Positions 53,619-63,255 of a DNA stretch of 64,000 bases are shown piece by piece (position 1 is the first letter of the stretch; every line of letters starts with the position of its first letter). The stretch covers positions 434,001-498,000 of the forward strand of contig NW_025408688.1 of assembly GCF_020360975.1 (NCBI RefSeq), written 5' to 3'. The notes under the pieces were generated by a model that made no database searches, was not told the DNA's origin, and was given only the letters and a program-made list of their open reading frames with translations. A program made the translations under genes and the position numbers. The stretch is from Hirsutella rhossiliensis (Eukaryota > Ascomycota > Sordariomycetes > Hypocreales > Ophiocordycipitaceae).

Positions 53619-54394
53619 CTTCACTTCCCTAGTTAGGTAATAGCTCTTTGTCCTACAGTATATAAGCATGCGGCTTACACAGTGGCAGGGGGCCCTTGTG
53701 ACCTTGAGGAGTCTAGTTTCTTTTGATCGCAGCCTTCGTATGTGTGAAAGATATGTGAAAGAACAGCTGGTGGGGCTGCCTCGGCAAAAGCTCAGCTGAC
53801 TTCAAACCCGGAGGCCTCCCACTTACTTCCCCCAGTCGCCTCCGCCAGGCCTTGAGGAACGAAAGAGACGAAAGGACTCTGCCCCACCCTCAGCCACCCC
53901 CAGAATCCATTGGCCCAGAAATTTTGTCCCCTTTGCCTTGAGGAACGAAAGGACTCTTAGAGCGGGGGGGGGGATTTCGTGCCTTTTTCACCCAGAACCT
54001 CGCGAGTATTCAAACATACGCTTGGAAGAGGACCCCGCCACCAAAATTTGGCGGCGCATTCCCAACGCCCGCCCGCCCTGGCTTGCCGTGATATACGGGC
54101 CCAACCACTTTACTACACGGGCGCTCCTTACACGGGCTGTACTCATAGAGATCAAACCTCACCCAGGAAATTGCAGCGACTTAGATTGCGACGAACTGTA
54201 ACGGTCTCAAACTGAGTGTTTTGTCAACTAGCTGAGCGACTGCAATTAGTATCCTAAAGCTGGAGAGAAAAGAAGAAAAAGAGAAAAACTGGAAAGAAAG
54301 TGGCGCGGGCTTCTTTCTGAGCGGAACTCTGGAGCTCGTGTGGGGGTTTTGTCGAGACTCGAGAACGGAGCCGAGACCCTACGGGCCTAGCCCT
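53619..54394. other. Spacer with short direct repeats and the 53-nt motif copy B
   Basis: CCTTGAGGAACGAAAG occurs at 53852-53867 and again at about 53935, both followed by GGACTCT after a short offset. A G-run lies at about 53963-53972. Copy B of the candidate MULE end is at 54089-54141. No gene is seen. Confidence 0.5.
54089..54141 (-). repeat. 53-nt candidate MULE terminal motif (copy B, inverted)
   Basis: The reverse complement starts TACAGCCCGTGTAAGGAGCG and matches copy A (20956-21008) at 47 of 53 positions. If it is an element end, the element would extend to the right from here. Confidence 0.5.
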
Positions 54395-54841
54395 TTACAC
54401 GAACCAAGCCGCCATGCCCAAAGCCAAAGCACCGGCGCTCGCAAAGTCCCTCGCCGCGCCGTTCTCGACCACAGCTGTGGCAGAGTGTCCGGATCCCGTC
54501 TGGTCTGCCTTCGTAGCGCTGGCGGTGGCGGTGGCAGGAGCGGATTGCACAGAACCGGTCTTGCTGTAGAATGCATTGCTGGCGCTCGACACGCGCTCGC
54601 CGAAGTCGCTGGCCGTCACTGGAACTTTGGCGTAACAGTTGTCTGGTCCCGAAGTCGGAATGTTTGTGAGCGAGATGGCCGCAGGGCGTTGATTGGTAAT
54701 GCAACAGTAGTCGTTCTCGGGTTGGCCCTTCTGCACGAACCATCCCGGGCAGTCTGGCATTTCCTTGCCATTGTAGTTGACCCCATTCGCGAAGCCGATA
54801 GCGGCGGCGAGAAGGAGTGAAGGCAAGTAGCTCGAATGCAT
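54395..54841 (-). CDS. Small secreted GPI-anchored cell-surface protein
   Basis: A single-exon frame of 148 aa. The start at 54841 (MHSSYLPSLLLAAAIGFANG) gives a clean secretory signal; the open frame extends upstream but without a plausible signal, so this ATG is preferred. The mature part has four Cys (MPDCPGWF, ENDYCCITN, PDNCYAK), enough for two disulphides, then a Ser/Thr/Ala-rich stalk (SAPATATASATKADQTGSG) and a C-terminal hydrophobic tail after a small-residue site (ARDFASAGALALGMAAWFV), typical of GPI attachment. It would therefore sit on the plasma membrane or cell wall. I recognise no named family. A TATAAATA sequence lies about 145 nt upstream. It appears intact amid transposons. 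Confidence 0.75.
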   Translation of the reverse strand: MHSSYLPSLLLAAAIGFANGVNYNGKEMPDCPGWFVQKGQPENDYCCITNQRPAAISLTNIPTSGPDNCYAKVPVTASDFGERVSSASNAFYSKTGSVQSAPATATASATKADQTGSGHSATAVVENGAARDFASAGALALGMAAWFV

Positions 54842-54984
54842 TATGGAAATATAGGACAGGTTTGGTGAAAGAAGATGAGTTTCAGGAAACAAACAAGTGG
54901 AAACGGAGTAAGTAGATATGGAAGATTCAAGGACTCGGGATAAGGAATAGAAGAGAGGGCAGATTTCGGGGAAGATGATGTGAT

Positions 54985-54992
54985 ATTTATAC
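54985..54992 (-). promoter_or_regulatory. Possible TATA box of the GPI-protein gene
   Basis: TATAAATA on the minus strand lies about 145 nt upstream of the ATG at 54841. Confidence 0.4.
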
Positions 54993-55164
54993 AGGAAAAT
55001 ACTCATAGTGTTCCCTAGTTCCAAACTCCTACGTAGAGTGAGAATCACTCCATACATCGGTCAATCTAGATGTACCTAGAACTTTGCGGCAACTTCCAGT
55101 CTTGAGGACATTCAGGGACGAGTCTACCTGAGATGATCTAATTTACAGGCAGGGATGGACATCT

Positions 55165-55440
55165 TACGAACGGGAATCGAATCGATAGATTCATTCGATG
55201 CCAAGTCTTACAAATATCGAATCGAATTTCTTGGCGTTCGATTCGATGTCGAATCTGCCACGGCCCCGTTCGATTCGCATCGAATCGAACGCGGAGTGCC
55301 TCGTTCGACGTTCGACAGCATCGAATCGAACGTGGCGTTTTTCGTTCGACAGACGAATCGAACTGAGGTGCATTTTAGTGCCCATCGAATCGAACGGCAC
55401 CCAGGCGTTCGACCGAATTCGATCGAATCGATCGAATGAG
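55165..55440. repeat. ATCGAAT/ATTCGAT array (copy 2), about 280 bp
   Basis: TCGAA or its complement TTCGA occurs about 22 times, often as paired AATCGAATCGAA units in both orientations, separated by 10-30 bp of unrelated sequence. Density is far above the surroundings. A shorter relative lies at 30637-30735. The left edges are alike (TTACGAA, four bases, ATCGAATCGA). Confidence 0.85.
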
Positions 55441-55818
55441 TGATGCGGTTCGCGAAAATCACCGCGGAGAGCCTTTACGCGCGTCTTCTTAGACGCGTTA
55501 GTCGGCCCCTGTTGGTGCCTGACGCGACCAAGCGTGATTTGACCTCTTTATCGACCAAACTAGGTTAAGGCGCTAAGACATGTTAGTATGTACAGCTAAA
55601 CCCCACACAACTACGTGACAGAATTAGTATCTTGCAACTCCAGCAAACATGCTCTACGGAAACTCATTGATGGCTGTTCTATAAAATCTATAAAATCATG
55701 ACGAAACTCTAAAGTGCAGGGTCACCATAAGTTCCCATGGCGACGTTGTATACGTGCGATATGTTGGAACGAAATCTCAGTCATAGTGGGATTGATACCA
55801 TGGCGCCAGAGCTAAGAA
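55441..55818. other. Leader upstream of LINE-A ORF1
   Basis: No gene is seen. It probably includes the LINE 5' untranslated region, whose start is not recognisable. Confidence 0.4.
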
Positions 55819-55843
55819 ATTATTATTATTATTATTATTATTG
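55819..55843. repeat. (TTA)n microsatellite
   Basis: About eight TTA/ATT triplets run uninterrupted in the LINE-A leader. Confidence 0.9.
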
Positions 55844-55994
55844 TATTTTCCGTCCAGCGACCTTTAGGTCGCTCAGGTCCCCGAGACGGGGCACAGGACG
55901 TGCTGAGCTGCTGGAAGTCTACTATCGCGGAGTAGGCCCACAATACGCGAAACGAAACGAGTACCAATCCGCGTCTTCTGCCCCCCCTGAAACA

Positions 55995-57214
55995 ATGCCG
56001 CGGAAAAGCAAGAACAGCACCAAGCGCAACTCGAACCAATTCGAGTTGCTCGATGACGAGGATGACGGTACGAACGACAATGTGGCCTGTAGCATCATTG
56101 TGGCCAATTCGACAAGCGCGGCCGACGCGACAAGGACCAGCGCTCGCGGTCGCCCTCTGAAACCGACACTGCAATTCGACCCAGAACCGCGCCCATCACG
56201 AAAGAAATCCGCCGTCCCGAAAGCGAAATCGACGAATGCCGACCCCGGTGCCAACGAGGATTCATTGGCACGAATCGAAGCTCTCCTGAAACGCGTCGAG
56301 GAGCGGGCCGAAAGGGCGGAGAAACGCGTCGAGTCCTTGGAAGAGTTCATTCGAAACGAGCTCTTCCCACGCGTCGCTAGCCCTCCGGAGTCCGCCACTC
56401 GAAATGCGCCTCATCAGCAACAGCAACAGCACCTGCCACCTTCGCCACCACCCTCTCCAGTCCCAGGACCACTGCCAGGCATTGGGTTGGACGTGAGTCG
56501 GGTCCTAGATAGTGACATAAAGGAAGGCAATGCCGGCACTATTCGTCGGCGCGCGAACGCTGCCCTTGAGAATTTGGGTGACCTGTCTTGGCGTCAATTC
56601 TAAAGGAAACGGGCGTTTTCGGCTTCTCTTTCGAGAGACGGACGTCGATAAAGTACGGCAGAACGACACCTGGATAAGGACACATTTCGACAAGGGAACG
56701 CTATATGGGGATCAGTGGTACCTCTACGGGTTGATAGAGCCCATCGTGGGGTTGCGACGGATGATATCGGATGCGCCGTGTTTGGGCGGATGAACGGGGT
56801 GAAAGTGCACAAGATGCGATGGCTCGGGACAGCGTCTGTCGACAAGGAATACCGCTCTCTGGTGGTACACCTGGATAAGAAAGAGGAGGTGGACAGGTTG
56901 CTTGCAAAACGAACGGTTGAGATGGCGAATGGCGAGTGTGCATACACGCGACCATTCGTTCAGGACTTCAACCAGCGAGATGCTACCGTTGCCACCTCTA
57001 CGGACACTTGCATTATCGCTGCAAGGCCCCAGCTCCGATCTGTGGACAGTGCGCCCAACCGGGCCATTCTGCGTCGACTTGCACCTCGAACGTTTTCAAG
57101 TGCAGCGTGCGGTGGAAAAGGAGCACACAGCTACAGATCCTGGGTGCCCGGTATATCGCCGGGAACTCGCCAAGTTACGACCGTCGCCCTACTAACATAC
57201 ATCCTCTGTCTTAA
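55995..57214 (+). pseudogene. LINE-A ORF1 (Tad1-like Gag with zinc knuckles), frameshifted
   Basis: The RNA-binding ORF1 of a non-LTR retrotransposon. ATG 55995 (MPRKSKNSTKRNSNQ) opens a charged N-terminus with a coiled coil (ALLKRVEERAERAEKRVESL, about 56285-56345) and a Gln/Pro-rich linker. The frame then shifts near 56590 to the RRM-like middle (GRFRLLFRETDVDKVRQNDT), again near 56715 (VHKMRWLGTASVDKEYRSLV, about 56805) and again near 56960 to the knuckles (CYRCHLYGHLHYRCKAPAPI, CGQCAQPGHSASTC, CCHC type). Each shift is small and lacks splice sites. ORF2 is not found downstream before 57453. Confidence 0.75.
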
Positions 57215-57452
57215 CCTTTTCTTTTCAGCACAAACCTCTACCTATACCTGTGGTTGCCCCACAGCTGGTAGGTTAGCTACACCGGACGGCTAAAGGCAGG
57301 TGGACTCTTCGTCAAATGCGGCGGAGGAGAGTGGTCTGTACCTCATCAGACAGGCTCCAGAATTGGAAAGGGACAGGTCAAATGAGCAAGAGACGGATTG
57401 AAGGATGTAAGAGAAATTTAGGCATTCGATCGGGACGAATTCCTTGGGCTCG

Positions 57453-57629
57453 TGTAAGGGGCTACGCCCCGATGTGTAGATCTGGCATGGCCAGACTAGT
57501 CACGTGCGAGCGCCACGGACACGACTCCTAAAGGGAGCGATGTAGACACGTCTCCCCTTTACACTCTTTGTAGCTCAATTTACATCAATTACGCCCAGCA
57601 CCTGTGCCAACAGTGCTGACCCTGTAACA
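57453..57629 (+). repeat. 5' LTR, 177 bp
   Basis: It starts TGTAAGGGGC and ends CCTGTAACA (TGT...ACA). Its match to the 3' LTR covers the full length, with one substitution near the right end and a 3-bp gap near the left end. Confidence 0.95.
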
Positions 57630-57656
57630 TATTGAGCTACCAGTTAACAAAAGACA

Positions 57657-57752
57657 GGACAGACAGAAGGACAGACAGCAGGACAGACAGCAGGACAGAC
57701 AGCAGGACAGACAGCAGGACAGACAGCAGGACAGTCAGCAGGACAGACAGCA
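57657..57752 (+). repeat. 12-bp tandem repeat, eight copies, in retroelement leader
   Basis: Units of GGACAGACAGCA (first unit ends GAA, one has GTC in place of GAC) lie 27 nt after the 5' LTR. The other gypsy element has a 9-bp repeat in the same position. Confidence 0.9.
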
Positions 57753-57892
57753 AGACAGGCGATAGGCTAAACGACGAGACGGACGATCGATCGGACGACG
57801 AGACGGACGAACAAGATGGAGGACAATAGTAGTTATGCAGGGCACCGCGACCGGCGGCGCAACGAGCCGATGGAGGGAAGGAGCAAGAGCTC

Positions 57893-59100
57893 TTGCAGAT
57901 CTTATCTGGGATCGCGGGAGACGAAGAACTGCGGAAGATGTTCACCGGGCTAGGCCTAGCAGCGCCACCGTTGACACCCAGCCCGGGGGTGCTCAGTACC
58001 CCGGCGATCTTACCCGTCGAACCGAGGCCGGAAGCAGCCCAGGAAATGGACCGTGGCAAGAAGCGCAAGCCGATGACTTGGCCGAAGTGGAACGGTCAAC
58101 CCGAGTCCTTCCACTTCTACCTCGACCGTCTGGTATTTAAGTACAATACCGACGAAGAGGAGGGCCTAAACGGCAATAACAACGTCGTGTGGTACGAGAT
58201 CCTGCAGACCTTGCCGGATCAGATGATGAGGAGAGTCGAGGGTTTTTGGAGGCAAGAGAGCGCGAAGGGCAACACAGACCCCCGGAAATTCTTCTCGCAC
58301 CTAGCCCAGACGTTCGGCAGCGTGCAGCAGACAGAGAGGGCGCAGGACAGGCTGCGCACCCTCATTCAACGAGACAGCCAAGAGTTTGGGAAGTTCCTCC
58401 CTGAATTCGAGGAAACATTGACCAAAGCGGGCGGCGCGAGCTGGGATAATGCTTCCAAGCTCGCATGGCTACGGAACTCGATCTCTCCTGCTCTCCGTGA
58501 GCAACTAGTCCCGGTTATCATGCCGAAGGACTACAACGAGTACATCCAACGTCTACACCCGATTGCTTGGGCGTTCGAGCACACCGCGAAGTTTAAGGCG
58601 TTGCAGAGGAAGCAGGGCTCCCGCGGGCAACGTGACCAAGGGCAGGCATCAGGCATCGGCAACATCCAGGTCGCCGGTAACGACAACACCCCGGCACCGT
58701 CAGCAACGTTACCCGCCGAGCAGAACGCACGTGACGCACGCGACCATGACGGCGACGTAATAATGACGGTTACACGCACTCAGGGCAGGGTCAGAGAGGA
58801 CGGGCGAACGGCCAGGGTCAAGTGGAACGAGCAAGACGGTTCGCTTCCAGCCTAGGTCAGGACGGAAGCAACGGGCGAGGTGGGTATCCGAGGACGAACG
58901 GAATAAACGCCGTGACGAGGGTCGTTGTCTCCGCTGCGGCGACAACACCCATTTCATTGCCGCTTGCCCCTACTCGCCAGGACAGGACCCTAGCCGGTCG
59001 AGGGATGTAAAAGTCCGCACCGCTAGGATCATGCCCTTGCTGGAAGATGATGGTAACGACTCTAGTGAGGAAGAGTCAGGACTTAGCGAGACCCCATCCT
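57893..59100 (+). pseudogene. gag: Gag of the second gypsy element, frameshift before zinc knuckle
   Basis: The open frame to 58855 has the retrotransposon capsid pattern (MTWPKWNGQPESFHFYLDRL, RRVEGFWRQESAKGNTDPRK, LRTLIQRDSQEFGKFLPEFE). After a one-base shift near 58840 the zinc knuckle follows (EGRCLRCGDNTHFIAACPYS, CCHC, about 58915-58975). No ATG lies near the frame start; the first in frame is at 57938, so the true start is uncertain. Confidence 0.8.
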
Positions 59101-59107
59101 CTCGGAA

Positions 59108-59620
59108 ATGCGTAGCCTCGAAACAAAGACGGGTCTCGAGGCCAAAGAACGGAGCAGTGGCAAAAGAAGAGAAGTTCTCAGGAAAATGGAAGTTGGTCCT
59201 ACAATAATTCGAAGCATTATCAATAGGACCAATCTCTTCTCCTCACTCGTAGACGAGGGATGCCAGTGCTACGCCGCGGTTGACGAAGAAGTCGTCGAAA
59301 AGTTGGAAGTTCCTATAGTGGAAATAGCACCGCGAGCTATTACAGGAGCATCAGGGGCAATGGAAGGAGCAACGATTAGGGGCCTCGTATGGCTATCAAT
59401 GGAGGTCAACGGCCACATACAGACGATCTGTGCCTACGTGGTGCCCCGATTGGAATTCCCCCTAATCCTAGGAAAACCCTGGTTATGCCACACAAAGTCG
59501 TACTCAGTGCCCCACGAGAAACGACTATGGCATGAACCTACACAAGACTGGGTAGATCACCTCGGGAAGGAGAATATTCTGCGAAAGCCAAGGAGTTCGA
59601 AGAAGCAAAGCACGTACTAG
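59108..59620 (+). pseudogene. pr: Aspartic protease of the second gypsy element
   Basis: LFSSLVDEGCQCYAAVDEEV places the catalytic triad position as D-E-G, and LEFPLILGKPWLCHTKSYSV is the second-half motif. Length and spacing match the protease at 11564-12001. The frame is open but isolated from Gag and RT by shifts. Confidence 0.7.
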
Positions 59621-59631
59621 CCAGTACCTTT

Positions 59632-61180
59632 GTGGGTTACTTTGAAAGGATCCGCAAGCAGGAAGGAAGAGAGGCAGCTGCCACGGCGATTTTCGCTATC
59701 AGCATGAAGGATATCGAAAGGGCGTTATCACCAAAGAAACCCATGTCAGAAGCAGAGCTACGCCGAACGATACCCCAGCGGTTCCACGATTTACTGCCTC
59801 TATTTATGAAGAAGGAAGCTGATAAGCTGAATCCTCATAAGCCAGGCATAGACCACGAAATCAGAATCAAGGAGGACCCGAATGGCCAGCAGTTACCACT
59901 ACCGTATGGAGCACTATACGGTATGTCACGAGAGGAACTCCTGGTTCTTAAGAAGACTCTACGAGACCTAGTGGATAAAGGATTTATCCGTGCAAGCAGT
60001 TCAGAAGCAGCAGCTCCAGTCCTGTTTGTGAGGAAACCAGGTGGCGGGCTGCGATTCTGTTGTGACTACAGAGCGTTGAACGCAATCACTAAGTCGGACC
60101 GTTACCCCCTTCCTCTAATAGGGGACACACTTCGCAACCTAAAAGATGCGAAGTGGTTCACTAAGGTCGACGTGGTACAAGCGTTCCATAAAGTACGGGT
60201 TGCAGAAGGAGACGAGTGGAAGACAGCGTTCCGCACCCGGTACGGTCTCTTCGAATGGATGGTTACCCCGTTCGGGCTAAGTGGCGCGCCAGCAACCTTC
60301 CAGCGGTATATTAACGGTATCCTACGAGACTACCTCGACGAGTTCGCCTCTGCTTATATGGACGATATACTTATCTATTCGAGCGGGAGCAGAGAAGACC
60401 ATTTCCGGAAGGTACGGTTAGTTTTAGAACGCCTCGCCGAGCATGGACTACACCTAGACCCGGAGAAATGCGAATTTGGAGTCAAGCGGATTAAGTACCT
60501 AGGATTCATTATTCACGCAGGAATTGGCATTCAGGCAGATCCCGACAAGATACGAGCAATAGTCGAGTGGGCAGTCCCCGTTACCCAGAAGGGGTGCGCA
60601 GTTTTCTAGGATTCGTTAACTACTACCGGATATTTATACCGCAAGCCTCGGAAATAACTGCACCCTAACAGCACTAACAGGAAAGGGGACTAAGTTCAAG
60701 TGGACGGACGAGCACGATATGGCGTTCCAGACACTAAAGACGCTATTTACGAACGCCCTATTCTTACTCAATGGGATTTCGAGAGGCCAACCTTCGTAGA
60801 AGCAGACTGTAGCGGCTGGGCGCTTGGGGCACACTTACGCAGGAAGTCGACGGACAACGCAAGCCAGTAGCGTTCCACTCGCAGAAGCTATCACCGGCTG
60901 AGCGCAACTACCCAATCCATGATAAGGAAATGCTCGCTATTATTCGTTGTCTCGAACAATGGTCAGCCGAGCTACGAAGCTGTGATAACTTCGTTATCCT
61001 TACCGACCATAAGAACCTCGAGTATTTCATGACGCGCCAACAGCTCTCGGAAAGGCAGGCACGTTGGGCTGAATATCTCTCGCGTTTTAACTTCCAGCTC
61101 CAGTACCGTCCGGGACGGAAGCAGTGGTGCCAGACGCGCTCTCGCCGCGAACAGGACCGACCAAACGAAGCGGATCACGA
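59632..61180 (+). pseudogene. pol: Reverse transcriptase and RNase H of the second gypsy element
   Basis: The frame to 60609 is a clean [73 protein letters not shown] and the active site SAYMDDILIYSSGS (about 60350). After a shift near 60600 the connection domain continues, and RNase H follows at about 60800-61110 ([40 protein letters not shown]). The frame shifts again near 61120. Confidence 0.9.
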
Positions 61181-61539
61181 AGCACGAGATATGCAGCTTA
61201 TTCCAGAAGCAGCCCTACGTACCTACGTCGGAGTAACGTCGACTCAAGCGGGAGAAGGCGAAGAAGAACACACGGTTTTCCACGACCCAGAGCTACAACA
61301 ATTATGGCAGCAAACGGCAAACCAGGATCCAGTCTTTACAAGCGTTTATAACGCGGTACGAAACGGATCTCGGTCCTCGACCCCAAGCTTAAGCTGAAGG
61401 TACAAGTCGCCGAGTGCTTTATTGATCCTCGGGGCACCTACGACTACGTGGCCGCTTATGGGTGCCAGGCGCACCGATCACGACAGAAGCAGCAGCCAAG
61501 GCAGCACCGCTAGAGCAGGAGTCGCTAAACGAATTACGG

Positions 61540-62644
61540 GCTCCTTAATCCAGAAGGTTCATGACTCCCATGTAGTAGGCCACCCGGGACGGAAGGGACG
61601 ATAGAAGCCGTATCCAGGGACTTCTACTGGCCGCTAATGCAACAGCATATCCGACGTTTCTTGCGTAACTGCGATGTCTGCGGCCGTACGAAGATATGGC
61701 GCGAGCATAAAGGGGTCTACTTAGACCGCTACCCGTACCGGACCGCTTCTTCCGCCAGATACAGATGGACTTTATTACGGACCTCCCTTGCGAACGGTAA
61801 CCGCTGCCTCTGGGTTATCAAGGACCGGCTAAGTAAGGAAGTTATACTCGAACCGATGCCAACGATGGAAGCGGAAGCATGTGCAGAGCGTTTTCTATGG
61901 TGCTTCGCCCGCTACCACTGGTGGCCCGACGCTATAACGAGCGATAGGGGCTCGAATTGGGTAGGCCGCTTTTGGAGGCACATGTGCAAGTTACTGGGGA
62001 TCGACCAGCAGCTAAGCACGGCGTACCACCCCCAAACCGACGGAGGCCCTGAGAGGATGAACCAAGAAGTACAGGCATACCTCCGCGCCGTGATTAACCA
62101 GAACCAGAACGACTGGGATAAGTGGGTTCCCGCGGCTCAGATGGCGTTAAACGGTCGGGTCAATACCTCTATAGGGATGTCCCCATTCTTCGCTATACAC
62201 GGCTATGAGCCGAAGTCACCAGTTCCCCTCGTTACGGAAGCATATGCGGAAGAGTATCCTCAGCATTCGCCAGAAACCAGGGCAAAGAAATTTGTTACCA
62301 AACTACAACAGATTACGGACCTCTGCCAAGCATCAATGGCGACAGCTACGCAGCAACAAGAACGCTTCGCTAACAGACGACGGAACGCGGCAGAACGCTT
62401 CGAAGTAGGCGATAAGGTTTGGCTTGACTTACGGAACTACGCGTCAGAGCGACCTAAGAAGAAGTTCGACTGGCTGCACGCTAAGTATACGATAAGCAAG
62501 GTACTCGACCCGTACACGGTTGAACTAGCAGACCTCCCGAGGGGCTGCTATAATAGGTTCCACGTCGACCAACTCCGGAGAGCGGGGACGGACCCAATGC
62601 CTGGTCAGCAACGCACAGACGCTCAACCCCATCTATCCAAGTAG
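61540..62644 (+). pseudogene. int: Integrase of the second gypsy element
   Basis: The zinc domain (VHDSHVVGHPGR at about 61556, NCDVCGRTKIWR at about 61670) spans a frame shift. The DDE core has ITSDRGSNWVGRFWRHMCKL and AYHPQTDGGPERMNQEVQAY (about 61930-62070); the first Asp region near 61765 is distorted by another shift. The GPY/F-like tail (DWLHAKYTISKVLDPYTVEL, CYNRFHVDQLRRAG) ends at 62644. Confidence 0.88.
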
Positions 62645-62649
62645 ACGGG

Positions 62650-62830
62650 AGGCTCACCAAGTAGTAGAGGAAATACTATGCGCTAGGTGGAAGAGAACCG
62701 GCCGCGGCCGTAGGCGGAAGTCCTTGTACGCTGGCAAGGTTGGCAAGACCCGACCTGGACCTCTTTAGACAATATGCAACAGACAGCGGCCTTGGATAAG
62801 TACGAACAGAGATACGGCCCGGCTCTCGAA
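62650..62830 (+). pseudogene. Chromodomain of the second gypsy element
   Basis: Following the integrase, VVEEILCARWKRTG (about 62660) and, in a shifted frame, VLVRWQGWQDPTWTSLDNMQ (about 62720-62775) form a chromodomain. The frame changes near 62710. The open frame then runs as a polar tail to the polypurine tract. Confidence 0.75.
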
Positions 62831-63066
62831 AACGATGGACCATACCAGCACCGACGAGTGGCAACGGAAGCACAGCCGGCCCAAATCCAGGGGCAAGTCG
62901 AAGGAATACAACCACAGCTGCAGATACAGGGCAAGAGAATACGCGGACCACTACGGGCTAGGACTAATGGCGACGCCCCGTCGATAGTAACGGCACCAGA
63001 CCCTATAGACGACGGCCCTACGATCGTTGTAGAGGGGACCAGGAACAGGAAAAGGGCACCAGCGCC

Positions 63067-63081
63067 AGAGAGGAGTAGGGG
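63067..63081 (+). promoter_or_regulatory. Polypurine tract (plus-strand primer site)
   Basis: AGAGAGGAGTAGGGG lies immediately before the 3' LTR. The only pyrimidine is one T. Confidence 0.8.
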
Positions 63082-63255
63082 TGTGGGCTACGCCCCGATG
63101 TGTAGATCTGGCATGGCCAGACTAGTCACGTGCGAGCGCCACGGACACGACTCCTAAAGGGAGCGATGTAGACACGTCTCCCCTTTACACTCTTTGTAGC
63201 TCAATTTACATCAATTACGCCCAGCACCTGTGCCAACAGTGCTGACCCCGTAACA
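63082..63255 (+). repeat. 3' LTR, 174 bp
   Basis: It starts TGTGGGC and ends CCCGTAACA. It is identical to the 5' LTR except for a 3-bp gap and one T/C difference. Confidence 0.95.

Larger units (their letters stand above)
57453..63255 (+). mobile_element. Ty3/gypsy LTR retrotransposon, complete, 5803 bp
   Basis: Near-identical LTRs (57453-57629 and 63082-63255) are bounded by an exact 5-bp target duplication GCTCG (57448-57452 and 63256-63260). A polypurine tract, AGAGAGGAGTAGGGG, sits directly before the 3' LTR (63067-63081). Internally: tandem repeat, Gag, protease, RT-RNase H, integrase, chromodomain. The LTRs differ by one substitution and one 3-bp gap, indicating recent insertion, yet every coding domain has frameshifts. 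It is inserted in LINE-B. Confidence 0.97.

Noticed and set aside
55155..55439. 94-codon frame across the ATCGAAT array
   Set aside because: Ile-Glu-Ser and Arg-rich coding is a by-product of the repeated word; frames on both strands are equally open.
57632..57829. Frames made of TDSRTDSRTDS-type repeats
   Set aside because: Translation of the 12-bp minisatellite in the retroelement leader.
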